A stretch of DNA of 64,000 bases from Tabrizicola sp. TH137 (lineage in GTDB: Bacteria > Pseudomonadota > Alphaproteobacteria > Rhodobacterales > Rhodobacteraceae): the NCBI RefSeq assembly GCF_002855575.1, contig NZ_PKRQ01000008.1:62001-126000 (forward strand). Direction: 5' to 3'. The position numbers were made by a program, and so were the translations under genes. This document shows, in pieces, positions 16,264-25,405 of this stretch. The notes under the pieces were generated by a model. The model was not told the DNA's origin and did not search any database. It was given only the letters and a program-made list of their open reading frames with translations. Numbering within the stretch: position 1 is the stretch's first letter; every line of letters begins with the position of its first letter.

Positions 16264-18498
16264 ATGGCCCGCCTGATGAAGATCGCCCGTCGCGGGTTCC
16301 TTTTCGGATCGGTGGCCCTGATGGGCGGCGTGGCCTTCGGCTGGTGGCGCTATGCCACGCCGCATGGCAACCCGTTGGAAACAGGGCTGGCGGCGGGCGA
16401 GGTGACGCTCAATCCCTATGTGTTGATTGATCAGAACGGGGTCACCGTGATCGCGCCACGGGCCGAGATGGGACAGGGGATTCACACCACCCTCGCCGCT
16501 CTGGTTGCCGAGGAGATGGATCTGGACTGGTCAGACATCCGCGTGCTGCATGGCCCCGCCTCGGCCGCCTATTACAACGCTGCCGTCCTGCAGGAGGGCG
16601 TCCCCTTCGCCCCGACGGATACGGGCTGGCTGGCGGAAACGGTGCGCGCCGGGATGGACATTCCGGCGAAGTTCCTTGGCTTTCAGATCACGGGCGGCTC
16701 TTCCTCCATCCCGGATGCGTTCGACAAGATGCGCCTGGCCGGGGCGGGTGCCCGGGCCGCGCTGGTGGCTGCGGCGGCGGCACGGCTGGGGGTGCCGGGT
16801 GACCAGCTTTCCACCGAGGCGGGCCATGTGATTGCCCCCGATGGCACCCGCATCCCTTATGCCGATCTTGCCGCCGATGCTGCCGGGGTGGAGCTTGAGC
16901 AGGAGCCGATGCTCCGCCCAAAATCCGAGTGGAAGCTTCTGGGCCGAACGCTGCCGCGCATCGACATGCCGGGAAAGGTCACCGGGACGACGACATTCGC
17001 GATCGACCTGCGCCTGCCGGGAATGCGCTTTGCCACCGTGCGCAGCAATCCGCGTCAGGGGGCACCGCTGCTGTCCTTCGATGCCAGTGCCGCGGAGGCG
17101 ATGCCGGGGGTGGAACGCATCATCCCGGTCGAGAACGGCATCGCCGTGGTTGCCACCAACACCTGGGTTGCGATGCAGGCGGCGGAGGCGATCACCTTTG
17201 ACTGGGCGCCAGCCCCCTACCCTGCCACCAGCGCCGAGATCGACGCCGTTCTTGCTGCAAGTTTCACCGAAGAGCGGCGTGACAGCATCAACCGCAACGA
17301 TGGCGATGTGGATGCCGTGCTGACGGAAGATGACTGGCAGGCGGAGTATTCCGTCCCATACCTTGCCCATGCCACGATGGAGCCGATGTCGAGCGCCGCA
17401 CTGTTGAAGGATGGGCGCCTGACGATCTGGACCGGGCATCAGCTTCCTTCGCAGATCCTGCCCGAGGCGGCTGGCCTGACCGGGTTGCCGCAAGAGGCGA
17501 TCAGCGTCGAGGTGTTGCCGATGGGTGGCGGCTTCGGGCGGCGGGCCGAGATGGACGTGATCCGCCAGGTCGTCACTATCGCAAAGGCGATGGAGGGGAC
17601 GCCTGTCCTTCTGACCTGGAGCCGGGAAGAGGACATGACCCATGACGGCTATCGCCCTGCCGCCCGCGCCAAGGTGCGCGCAAGGCTGGAGGGGGACCGT
17701 CTGACGGCCTTCGATTTCGCAACCTGTTCCTCTTCGGTCGTGGAAAGTCAGGTCGGGCGGTTGGGCTATAGCGTGCCGGGGCCGGATGGGGCCATCGTAC
17801 AGGGTGCCTGGGAGCAGCCCTATCGGATCACCAACCACCGTGTCACGGGATACCGTGCCCCGGCGATGGTGCCGGTGGGAAGCTGGCGGTCGGTCGGGGC
17901 CTCGCAGAACGCGTTCTTTCACGAAACGGCGATGGATGAGCTGGCCGTGAAGGCGGGGGTTGATCCTGTGGCCTTCCGCCTGTCGATGATCGACCACGCC
18001 CCTTCGCGCGCGGTGATCGAGGCGGTGGCCGAAATGTCCGGCTGGGGCAGCAATGCACCCGGCCGCGCCAAGGGTTTTGCCTTCTGCCTGTCCTTCGGCG
18101 TGCCTTGTGCAGAGGTGATCGAGGTGGAAGAAACCTCCGCAGGCCTGCGCATGACGGGCGCCTGGGCAGCGGCGGATGTCGGGACGGCCCTTGATCCGGG
18201 AAATCTGGAAGCGCAGGTGCAGGGGGCAATGATCTATGGCCTTTCTGCCGCGATCCGGGGCGAGATCACGATTGCAGATGGGCAGGCAGAACAGCGGAAC
18301 TTCTGGGATTACGAACCGCTGCGCCTGTCGCAATGCCCGCCCATCGCGGTCCGCGTGCTGGAAAATCTGGGGCATATCCGGGGGATCGGAGAGCCCGGCA
18401 CGCCGCCCGCCGCGCCGGCCCTTGGCAATGCGATCTTCGCGCTGACGGGGCAACGGCTGCGGGACCTGCCCTTCGCGCGCAGCGTGACCTTCGCCTGA
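16264..18498 (+). CDS. iorB: Isoquinoline 1-oxidoreductase-type molybdopterin subunit
   Basis: This 744-residue catalytic subunit binds molybdopterin cytosine dinucleotide. A twin-arginine signal is at the N-terminus (IARRGFLFGSVALMGGVAFG), so the complex is exported folded with the small subunit. The Mo-cofactor contact MGGGFGRRAEMD is near residue 420; GQG in PRAEMGQGIHTT and a C-terminal GIGEPGTPPAAPALGNAI block, with the usual catalytic Glu, are also present. It begins two bases after the small-subunit stop. Cofactor insertion factors (XdhC-like) are not in the window, so they must be supplied elsewhere. Confidence 0.84.
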   Translation: MARLMKIARRGFLFGSVALMGGVAFGWWRYATPHGNPLETGLAAGEVTLNPYVLIDQNGVTVIAPRAEMGQGIHTTLAALVAEEMDLDWSDIRVLHGPASAAYYNAAVLQEGVPFAPTDTGWLAETVRAGMDIPAKFLGFQITGGSSSIPDAFDKMRLAGAGARAALVAAAAARLGVPGDQLSTEAGHVIAPDGTRIPYADLAADAAGVELEQEPMLRPKSEWKLLGRTLPRIDMPGKVTGTTTFAIDLRLPGMRFATVRSNPRQGAPLLSFDASAAEAMPGVERIIPVENGIAVVATNTWVAMQAAEAITFDWAPAPYPATSAEIDAVLAASFTEERRDSINRNDGDVDAVLTEDDWQAEYSVPYLAHATMEPMSSAALLKDGRLTIWTGHQLPSQILPEAAGLTGLPQEAISVEVLPMGGGFGRRAEMDVIRQVVTIAKAMEGTPVLLTWSREEDMTHDGYRPAARAKVRARLEGDRLTAFDFATCSSSVVESQVGRLGYSVPGPDGAIVQGAWEQPYRITNHRVTGYRAPAMVPVGSWRSVGASQNAFFHETAMDELAVKAGVDPVAFRLSMIDHAPSRAVIEAVAEMSGWGSNAPGRAKGFAFCLSFGVPCAEVIEVEETSAGLRMTGAWAAADVGTALDPGNLEAQVQGAMIYGLSAAIRGEITIADGQAEQRNFWDYEPLRLSQCPPIAVRVLENLGHIRGIGEPGTPPAAPALGNAIFALTGQRLRDLPFARSVTFA

Positions 18499-18509
18499 GG
18501 CCGGGCCTG

Positions 18510-18543
18510 CCGGGGCGGGGCATGATCCCCTGCCCCGCCCCGG
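18510..18543. terminator. Bidirectional terminator hairpin between convergent genes
   Basis: A perfect 13-bp inverted repeat (CCGGGGCGGGGCA and TGCCCCGCCCCGG) with an 8-base loop sits between the iorB-like stop at 18498 and the stop of the leftward dehydrogenase at 18545. Position and stability suggest a terminator for both strands, though neither side has a clear T-run. Confidence 0.65.
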
Positions 18544-18544
18544 T

Positions 18545-19375
18545 TCAGGTGATGCGCCTGATGCTTTCGGTGATCTCGTCCCAGTCGAAGACGCGCTTCC
18601 AATCGTCCTTCATCAGGACCGGGATTCCGAACTGGATCGCCTTGTTGCAGGCATCGGAGAAGACGCCGACCCGTTCTTCGAAGATCACGGCACCGAGGAT
18701 GTTCATGTGCCCAAGAAGGAAATCGCGGGCACAGTCATGGCTGACGCCGGAGCGGCGGACGCATTCGTCCATCGCCTCTCGCATGATCGTCATGAGGGAA
18801 GCGGCGACCGTTTCCGAAAGCCCAGGTTCAAGCATCGCCATCTGCGCCACCGTCACCTCATGGCTGCGCATCACCGGGGCGTAGATCGCCCGCGCGATCG
18901 CCTCGCCCATCGCATAATGTTCCCTCGGGCCTTGCATGAGGGCGCAGACGATGGCCTGTTTTGCAGCAATGCCGCCGAAATGATCGGCCTTCGCTTCGGG
19001 CGTGACCTCGTCGTTGTAGATGGGAGGATGGCAGGGATGGGTGATGAAATAAGTGATGTCGGCGCGTTCCGGCAGATGCCCTGCATAGGGCGCGGCCGCA
19101 TCAAGGATGACGACAATCGTCCCGGGCCTGAGCTTTGGCACAATTTCCGCAGCGACACGCCCGATATGGGTATCCGGCACGGCAAGGATTACGGCATCCG
19201 CGTCTGCGATGGCCATTTCCGGCGCGACGCAGTCCACACCATAGGCTTCCTTCACCCGTTGCTGGCCTGCGGCGCTGACCTCGACATGCGATACGACGAA
19301 ATCCGTCTTCGCAAGGTTTGTGGAAAGCCGCATCCCCATCTTTCCACCCGCTCCGAACAGGGCGATCCTTGTCAT
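18545..19375 (-). CDS. NAD-dependent dehydrogenase, PGDH_C family (D-apionate oxidoisomerase-like)
   Basis: This 276-residue protein has an N-terminal Rossmann fold (IALFGAGGKMGMRLS) and a C-terminal domain of the phosphogluconate-dehydrogenase C-like family. Conserved blocks include VILAVPDTHIG, ITHPCHPP and MNILGAVIFEE. Relatives include ApnO, which acts on D-apionate. It is divergent from a four-carbon acid sugar kinase family gene, the partner expected for ApnO (OiaK). The ATG at 19375 is preceded by AAGGAG with good spacing; a longer reading frame to 19423 lacks one. The specific substrate is inferred from the pairing only. Confidence 0.6.
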   Translation of the reverse strand: MTRIALFGAGGKMGMRLSTNLAKTDFVVSHVEVSAAGQQRVKEAYGVDCVAPEMAIADADAVILAVPDTHIGRVAAEIVPKLRPGTIVVILDAAAPYAGHLPERADITYFITHPCHPPIYNDEVTPEAKADHFGGIAAKQAIVCALMQGPREHYAMGEAIARAIYAPVMRSHEVTVAQMAMLEPGLSETVAASLMTIMREAMDECVRRSGVSHDCARDFLLGHMNILGAVIFEERVGVFSDACNKAIQFGIPVLMKDDWKRVFDWDEITESIRRIT

Positions 19376-19472
19376 TTGGGCTTTCTCCTTCGACGGGTTG
19401 CAGGCCAACTGGTATGATCTCATAATAACCCCCGGTCAAGGCGAGCCGCGGGAATGGCCGGAAGGGAACGGC

Positions 19473-20843
19473 ATGACGCAATCGGACGGGTCCGAACCCT
19501 GGGTCGGCTGGCTGGGCGATGACTTCACCGGGGCGGCGGCCGTCATGGAAGTGCTGGCCTTTGCCGGGGTATCGGCCGTTCTTTTCACCGAAATCCCGTC
19601 TCGCGGATTGGCAGAGCGATTTGCAGGCGCGCGGGGCATCGGCCTTGCCACCACGGCACGAAGCCAACCCCCGGACGTCATGCAAGAGACGCTTGCCCCG
19701 GCCTTTGCATGGCTTGCGGCGCTGTCGCCGACGATCCTGCATTACAAGCTTTGTTCAACTTTCGATTCAGCGCCGCATCTTGGCAGCATCGGCCGCGCTA
19801 TCGAGATCGGACTGAACCACCGTCAGGCCCGCGCCGTGCCTCTGGTGACTGCGGCACCGCAGATGCGGCGCTACCAGGCCTTCGGCCATCTCTTTGCGGG
19901 CACAACTGACGGGGTCTTCCGGCTGGATCGTCACCCTGTGATGGCCCGCCATCCGGCCACGCCGATGCGGGAGTCTGATCTGCTGCACCATCTGGCGGAG
20001 CAGACCGACCTGCCCTCTGCATTGATCGACCTGCCGACGCTTTTGGCAGGGTGTGAGCCGACCCTTGCCGCGCGGCTGGCTGAAGGTGCGCGGATTCTTT
20101 CGCTCGACATGCTGGATGACAGATCCGAGGCGGCGGTGGGCCGCCTGCTCTGGCAAAATCGCGGCGACTTTGGTCTCGTCGCGGGGAGTCAGGGCGTGGA
20201 ATATGCGCTGGTTCGTCACTGGCAGGAGACCGGCCTGATCCCGCCCGCGCCGCCGCCGCCCTCTGCCGGTGCGGTGGAGCGGATCGCGGCGGTTTCAGGC
20301 TCTGTCTCGCTGATCACGGCGTCTCAGATCGCCTGGGCAGGGGCGCATGGGTTCGCTCTCATTCCTTTCGAGGCCTGTGCTGCCTGTGCAGCGCCCGATG
20401 CGCTGGCCGATGCGGAGGTGCAGGCGATTACCGCCGCCCTGACGGCCGCGGCGGCCGGGCAAAGCCCGCTTATCTACACCGCACTCGGCCCGGACGACCC
20501 TGCCGTTGCCCGGTTCGGGGCTGCGCTTACGGCGACCTGCCTTGCGCCGGATCGGGTTCATGCGCGGCTTGGCGCGGCGCTTGGGCGTGTGCTGGCGGCA
20601 ACGCTCGCGCAGGGGCGGCTGCGACGCGCCGTCATCTCGGGTGGCGACACGTCCAGCCATGCCTTGCGCGAACTGGGATTGCAGGCCCTGACGGCGCTGG
20701 CTCCAACCATACCCGGTGCCGCGCTTTGCAAGGGCCATGGCCAAGGCCCGCACGACGGGTTGGAGATCGCGCTGAAAGGCGGGCAGATGGGAACGGAGGA
20801 TTACTTCGGCTGGGTCCGTGCCGGGGGTGGACCCAGAACCTGA
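19473..20843 (+). CDS. Four-carbon acid sugar kinase family protein (DUF1537; OiaK-like)
   Basis: This 456-residue kinase belongs to the family formerly called DUF1537, which phosphorylates threonate, erythronate, 3-oxo-isoapionate and similar acids with ATP. The N-terminal domain begins WLGDDFTGAAAVMEVL; a KLCSTFDSAPHLGSIG block contacts substrate; the C-terminal nucleotide domain ends SGGDTSSHALRELG and KGGQMGTEDYF. GAAGGGAA precedes the ATG at 19473. It is divergent from the ApnO-like dehydrogenase, which suggests a branched or four-carbon acid sugar. No RuBisCO-like decarboxylase, aldolase or transcarboxylase of the known apionate routes is in the window. Confidence 0.78.
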   Translation: MTQSDGSEPWVGWLGDDFTGAAAVMEVLAFAGVSAVLFTEIPSRGLAERFAGARGIGLATTARSQPPDVMQETLAPAFAWLAALSPTILHYKLCSTFDSAPHLGSIGRAIEIGLNHRQARAVPLVTAAPQMRRYQAFGHLFAGTTDGVFRLDRHPVMARHPATPMRESDLLHHLAEQTDLPSALIDLPTLLAGCEPTLAARLAEGARILSLDMLDDRSEAAVGRLLWQNRGDFGLVAGSQGVEYALVRHWQETGLIPPAPPPPSAGAVERIAAVSGSVSLITASQIAWAGAHGFALIPFEACAACAAPDALADAEVQAITAALTAAAAGQSPLIYTALGPDDPAVARFGAALTATCLAPDRVHARLGAALGRVLAATLAQGRLRRAVISGGDTSSHALRELGLQALTALAPTIPGAALCKGHGQGPHDGLEIALKGGQMGTEDYFGWVRAGGGPRT

Positions 20844-20936
20844 CGCGAGATCGGAACTGGAGGCGGCCTTGGCATCTGCCCCCTTGGCGCGGCGGGCCAG
20901 ACCTGCTTCACATGCGGGTCAGGAAGGCCTGCAAGG

Positions 20937-21974
20937 ATGCCCGCGATGACATGGACGATGCCCCCCGAGACTGCCGAGCAGGATCGCATCTGGATGGCCT
21001 TTCCCCGAGAGGGCCAGACACTTGGCGCCGAAATGGCGGCGCGCGAGGCTGGCTATGCCGCCTGGACGGCCGTCGCCCATGCAATTGCCGAATTTCAGCC
21101 CGTGTCGATGATCGTCGATCCGACGGAAATGGCCCGTGCGCGCCGCATGGTCGGTGCCGGGGTGGAGTTGATCGAGCGGGAGATTGACGACTTCTGGCTA
21201 CGCGATTCCGGCCCCACCTTCGTGCATGCGGCGGACGGGTCACTGGCGGCGGTGGACTGGATCTTCAACGGATGGGGCGGCGGCGATTGGACGAGCGCCA
21301 CGCATGACCGTGGCCTTGCGGCCTTCATCGCCGGGCTGGTCGGTTGTCCGGTGATTACCTCGCTGCTGGTGAATGAAGGGGGAGGCATTCATGTGGATGG
21401 GCGGGGAACGGTGCTTCTGACGGAAACCGTGCAGCTTGATCCGAACCGCAACCCCCATGCCGACAAGGCGCGGGTCGAGGCCGAAATGGCACGGACCCTT
21501 GGCATCGGCAAGGCGATCTGGCTGCCTTGCGGCCTTGCGCGCGACTACGAGCCCTTCGGAACGCGCGGGCATGTCGATATCGTCGCCACCTTTCCAAGCC
21601 CCGGAAGGGTGCTGGTGCATCAGCAGCGGGATGCCGGCCATCCTGACCATGCCACCATGTCGGATATCCGGGCCCTGCTGGCGGAGGCCACGGATGCCAG
21701 CGGGTCGCGGCTGGAGATCATCGACTTGCCCGCGCCCGCAACCCTGACCGATGCGGAGGGCTTTGTTGACTGGTCCTATGTGAACCACCTTGTCCTCAAT
21801 GACGCAGTCATCGCCTGTGCCTTCGGCGAGGCGATGGCCGACGCCCGGGCGGCGGAAATCCTTGCCGAGGCCTATCCCGGCCGCCGCATCGTGCCGATGG
21901 ATGCGCGCGAGCTTTTCGCGCGGGGCGGAGGCGTGCATTGCATCACGCAGCAGCAGCCGAAGCCACGCCAATGA
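20937..21974 (+). CDS. Agmatine deiminase / peptidylarginine deiminase family enzyme
   Basis: This 345-residue protein is of the PAD_porph family of guanidino-modifying enzymes. The catalytic set is visible: WLRDSGPTF (Asp), RGHVDIVATF (His-Asp) and the nucleophile Cys335 in GGGVHCITQQ near the C-terminus. Agmatine deiminase converts agmatine to N-carbamoylputrescine and ammonia. It overlaps the amidase gene by four bases, an unusual partner because N-carbamoylputrescine is normally opened by a nitrilase-type enzyme. Start at 20937 is preceded by AGGAAGG; a second ATG lies three codons later. Confidence 0.82.
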   Translation: MPAMTWTMPPETAEQDRIWMAFPREGQTLGAEMAAREAGYAAWTAVAHAIAEFQPVSMIVDPTEMARARRMVGAGVELIEREIDDFWLRDSGPTFVHAADGSLAAVDWIFNGWGGGDWTSATHDRGLAAFIAGLVGCPVITSLLVNEGGGIHVDGRGTVLLTETVQLDPNRNPHADKARVEAEMARTLGIGKAIWLPCGLARDYEPFGTRGHVDIVATFPSPGRVLVHQQRDAGHPDHATMSDIRALLAEATDASGSRLEIIDLPAPATLTDAEGFVDWSYVNHLVLNDAVIACAFGEAMADARAAEILAEAYPGRRIVPMDARELFARGGGVHCITQQQPKPRQ

Positions 21975-23950
21975 ACATCGTCGAAGCCAGCCTGAACGAT
22001 CTGCGTGCCGCACTGGAGGCGGGCGATGTCACTTCGGTTTCGCTGACCGCGGCATATCTTTCGCGCATCGCGGCGCTGGACAGGCATGGGCCGAGGCTGA
22101 ATGCCGTTCCGGTCCTGAATCCGGATATGTTCGACGAGGCCCGCGCTTCGGATTTGCGACGGGCCGAGGGCAGGCCCATCGGCCCGCTGGATGGCATCCC
22201 CTACACGGCGAAGGACAGCTACAAGGTGAGGGGGTTGACCGTGGCCTCCGGCTCGCCTGCCTTTGCAGATCTTGTGGCCGGGGAGGACGCCTTTGCCATT
22301 GCCCGGCTGAGGGCGGCGGGGGCCGTGCTGATCGGGCTGACGAACATGCCGCCGATGGCGAATGGCGGGATGCAGCGAGGGGTCTATGGGCGGGCGGAAA
22401 GTCCCTACAACGCGGATTTCCTGACGGCGGCCTATGCCTCGGGCTCTTCGAACGGATCGGGTTCGGCGACGGGGGCTAGCTTTGCCGCCTTCGGGCTGGG
22501 CGAGGAAACGTGGTCATCGGGGCGCGCGCCGGCGGCGAATAACGGGCTGTGCGCCTATACGCCGTCGCGCGGTGTGATCTCGGTCCGGGGAAACTGGCCG
22601 TTGGTGCCGACGATGGATGTGGTCGTGCCGCATACGCGGCGGATGGCGGACATGCTGGCGCTTCTGGATGTCATCGTGGCGGATGACCCTGAAACGAGGG
22701 GCGACCTGTGGCGACGCCAGACCTGGGTTGCGATCCCCAAGGCTTCGGATATCCGCCCGCGGTCCTATCCTGCGCTGGCTGATGGGGCGACGCTGAAGGG
22801 AAAGCGGATCGCGGTGCCTGCCATGTATATCAACGCCGATCCCCTTGCGGGGACAGGCGATACCCCGGGGATCGGGGGGCCGACGGGAGCGCGGATCCGG
22901 ACGCGGGCCTCGATCCTAGCGCTGTGGGAACAGGCCCGGGCGGCGATGGAGGCGGCCGGTGCGACCGTGGTCGTCACCGATTTCCCGGTGATTACCAATT
23001 ACGAAGGTGACCGACCGGGTGCCCCGACGATCCGAACGCGCGGGCTTGTCCCCCCGGCATATTTCAAGCGTGAGATCATGGATCTTTCCGTCTGGTCCTG
23101 GGACGATTTCCTGGCGGCCAACGGTGACAGCGCGCTGAGCCGACTTGCGCAGGTGGATGGCAGGCTGATCTTTCCGCGGCCGAAGGGCGCGCTTCCTGAC
23201 CGGTATGACGGTTTTGACGACGACATAGCCACCTATCCCGACCATGCGAGGGCGAACCCGGTGGAGGATTTTCGCAGCATCCCGCATCTTGCCGAAGGTC
23301 TGCGCGGGCTGGAGGAAACCCGGCGTGTCGATCTGGAGAACTGGATGGATGCCCATGCGCTGGACGCGGTGGTGTTTCCTGCCGTGGCAGATATCGGCCC
23401 TGCGGATGCGGATGTGAACCCGGAGTCCTTCGAAAAGGCCTGGGCGAATGGAGTCTGGGTGGCCAATGGCAATCTGGCCATCCGTCACCTGGGCATTCCG
23501 ACGGTGACGGTTCCCATGGGGATCATGGCCGATACCGGGATGCCTGCGGGTCTGACCTTCGCCGGGCGGGGATGGGACGACACTGCGCTGCTGCAACTCG
23601 CCTGCGCTTTCGAGGCGACGGGCGATTACCGCCGCGCCCCGCCGCGAACCCCGGAACTGACGGGCCTGCCCGTTGCGCGGCCAGTGCCGTCGGGGGCCAG
23701 TCGGCCGACCCTGACCATCAGCCGCACGGTGTTGGATGACGGGCGCGAGCGGCTGGTTCTCCGCTGGCACTCGGACGCGGCGCTGATCCATCTGTCGGTG
23801 AATGGCGTGGCGGTGGCTTTTGCGGATGGCGAAACCACCACGCTGACCCTGGCGCGCAACAAACATGTCCACAGCGAGTGGCAACCGCCTTACGGCCCGC
23901 TTGCGATTGCCCTCTTCGACGATGGAACGGCTGCCTTCGCGGAAGGATGA
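21971..23950 (+). CDS. Amidase-signature hydrolase with C-terminal extension
   Basis: This 659-residue amidase has the family triad region: Lys81 in YTAKDSYK, Ser159 or Ser160 in ASGSSNGSGSA, and the nucleophile Ser in the block EETWSSGR around residues 179-185. The usual TDxGGS is changed to ETWSSG, seen in a subgroup. It is about 150 residues longer than a typical amidase; the extra part after about residue 560 ends in a beta-rich stretch that may be a separate domain. It is translationally coupled to the agmatine deiminase-like gene. No signal peptide. The amide substrate is unknown. Confidence 0.78.
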   Translation: MNIVEASLNDLRAALEAGDVTSVSLTAAYLSRIAALDRHGPRLNAVPVLNPDMFDEARASDLRRAEGRPIGPLDGIPYTAKDSYKVRGLTVASGSPAFADLVAGEDAFAIARLRAAGAVLIGLTNMPPMANGGMQRGVYGRAESPYNADFLTAAYASGSSNGSGSATGASFAAFGLGEETWSSGRAPAANNGLCAYTPSRGVISVRGNWPLVPTMDVVVPHTRRMADMLALLDVIVADDPETRGDLWRRQTWVAIPKASDIRPRSYPALADGATLKGKRIAVPAMYINADPLAGTGDTPGIGGPTGARIRTRASILALWEQARAAMEAAGATVVVTDFPVITNYEGDRPGAPTIRTRGLVPPAYFKREIMDLSVWSWDDFLAANGDSALSRLAQVDGRLIFPRPKGALPDRYDGFDDDIATYPDHARANPVEDFRSIPHLAEGLRGLEETRRVDLENWMDAHALDAVVFPAVADIGPADADVNPESFEKAWANGVWVANGNLAIRHLGIPTVTVPMGIMADTGMPAGLTFAGRGWDDTALLQLACAFEATGDYRRAPPRTPELTGLPVARPVPSGASRPTLTISRTVLDDGRERLVLRWHSDAALIHLSVNGVAVAFADGETTTLTLARNKHVHSEWQPPYGPLAIALFDDGTAAFAEG

Positions 23951-24047
23951 GGAGGGTTGCAGGAGTAATCCCTGATCCCCGCCCTCCCTCGAACAGGCCG
24001 GGCGGCAATGGATTCAGATGAAGGGCCCGAGGTGAGAGTGGCGCGGC

Positions 24048-24284
24048 CTAGCGGCGGCGAACCGAATTGCCACCTGCGATGATGCGGTTGATAAGGTTTG
24101 CGGCCGCGATATGCATGTCTTCCAGCCCGTCGCCGGGTGGCGCCAGTTCATGCGCGGCAGCAGCATCCTGTAGAATGCCCATGATCTCACGCTCGGGCAG
24201 GATGTTTCGATCGTTCAGCGCCAGAAGAAGCGATTCGCAAATTGCGAGGGCGGCATGGCCAGCAGCGTCCGGTATGGCGGTCAT
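24048..24284 (-). CDS. Small protein of unknown function
   Basis: This 78-residue, mostly helical protein has no signal peptide or membrane segment. It contains ICESLLLALNDRNILPEREIMGILQDAAAAHE and ends in a basic tail (NSVRRR). I do not recognise a characterised family, but the composition and codon pattern look coding. The ATG at 24284 is chosen because the conserved-looking part starts there; no clear ribosome site is present, and a longer frame to 24362 exists. It is divergent from the Crp/Fnr gene. Confidence 0.5.
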   Translation of the reverse strand: MTAIPDAAGHAALAICESLLLALNDRNILPEREIMGILQDAAAAHELAPPGDGLEDMHIAAANLINRIIAGGNSVRRR

Positions 24285-24440
24285 GGGGTTTCGACTTTCA
24301 CGGGTTTTTCTTTTATCCTGAGGCATCGTCGCATGAAAATCGGCTTTCGGGCTGATCTGCATCAGCCTTGGACCCGGTCATTTGCTGAACATGGGCGGGT
24401 AGCTCGATACGTCCGGCGTCACAATGCGGAAAGCTTGGCC

Positions 24441-25193
24441 ATGAAGGAACTGACCACCGTTCTATCAGTTCAGGATAGCCCCTTTGCGCGCAAGCTTTCG
24501 GCCTTTGTGAGCCTTACGCATGAAGACCTGGTCGTGATGTCCGACCTGTATCGGCGGCGGCGGCATTTCGCAGTCGGCAGTGACATGATCCATCAAGGCC
24601 AGACGGGCCAGTGCGCCTATGTGCTCGCCTCGGGGTGGGCCTCGTCCTACAAGATTCTGGTCGATGGCACGCGCCAGATCGTCGATTTCCAGATTCCCGG
24701 AGATTTCATCGGACTCAGATCCATCCTTTTCCGGACATCGGACCACAATGTGGAACCGATCACGCCGGTCCAAGCCTCGGAAGTGCAGCAGCGTGACCTG
24801 CTGGACGCCTTCACCCGAACGCCGCGCCTGGCGACGGCCGTCCTCTGGGCTGCTTCGCGGGATGAGGCGATGGTCGTGGAACATCTGGTCGATCTGGGCA
24901 GACGGTCTGCTTCGGTCCGGATGGCGCATTTCCTGCTGGAACTGGGGTCGCGGCTGCGGCTGGTCGGACTTGCGAACCGCGACGGATATGACTGCCCGCT
25001 TTCGCAGTATCTTCTTGCAGACGCGCTTGGCTTGAGCGCCGTGCATGTCAACCGCGTGCTGCGTGAATTGCGCGAGACCGGACTCGTTACGTTTCAGCGC
25101 GGCCGGGTGGTCTTTGACGATTATGACGCTCTGGTCGAGTTCGCGGGCTTTGACCGGGATTATCTGGATCAGGAAGGCCCGCTGCTGACCTGA
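24441..25193 (+). CDS. Crp/Fnr family transcription regulator
   Basis: This 250-residue regulator has a cyclic-nucleotide-binding-type beta barrel (about residues 25-130; IHQGQTGQCAYVLASGWASSYK and the PGDFIGL turn) and a C-terminal winged helix (QYLLADALGLSAVHVNRVLRELRETGLV). It has no N-terminal Cys cluster, so it is not an Fnr-type oxygen sensor. The signal is unknown. GCGGAAAG lies 11 bases before the ATG. The gene downstream encodes a B12/heme-type sensor, which may be coincidence. Confidence 0.83.
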   Translation: MKELTTVLSVQDSPFARKLSAFVSLTHEDLVVMSDLYRRRRHFAVGSDMIHQGQTGQCAYVLASGWASSYKILVDGTRQIVDFQIPGDFIGLRSILFRTSDHNVEPITPVQASEVQQRDLLDAFTRTPRLATAVLWAASRDEAMVVEHLVDLGRRSASVRMAHFLLELGSRLRLVGLANRDGYDCPLSQYLLADALGLSAVHVNRVLRELRETGLVTFQRGRVVFDDYDALVEFAGFDRDYLDQEGPLLT

Positions 25194-25405
25194 GGATCGC
25201 TCCGCCCGCTGCCACAGAGGGCTGTACGCACCCATTCGCATCGGAGAGAGTCCCCTCGCCCGATGCGGGACGGCCCCGCCCTTGCTGCCCTTGGCAGGGG
25301 GGCGGTGCGCTGTCGCGCCGCGCCTGCGGATCGCGCTTCCTGCGCCATTTCTTCTTGCCAACCTGCCTGAGGTGTTTACGCTTTGCCAAGGCAGGGGGAA
25401 ACGCC

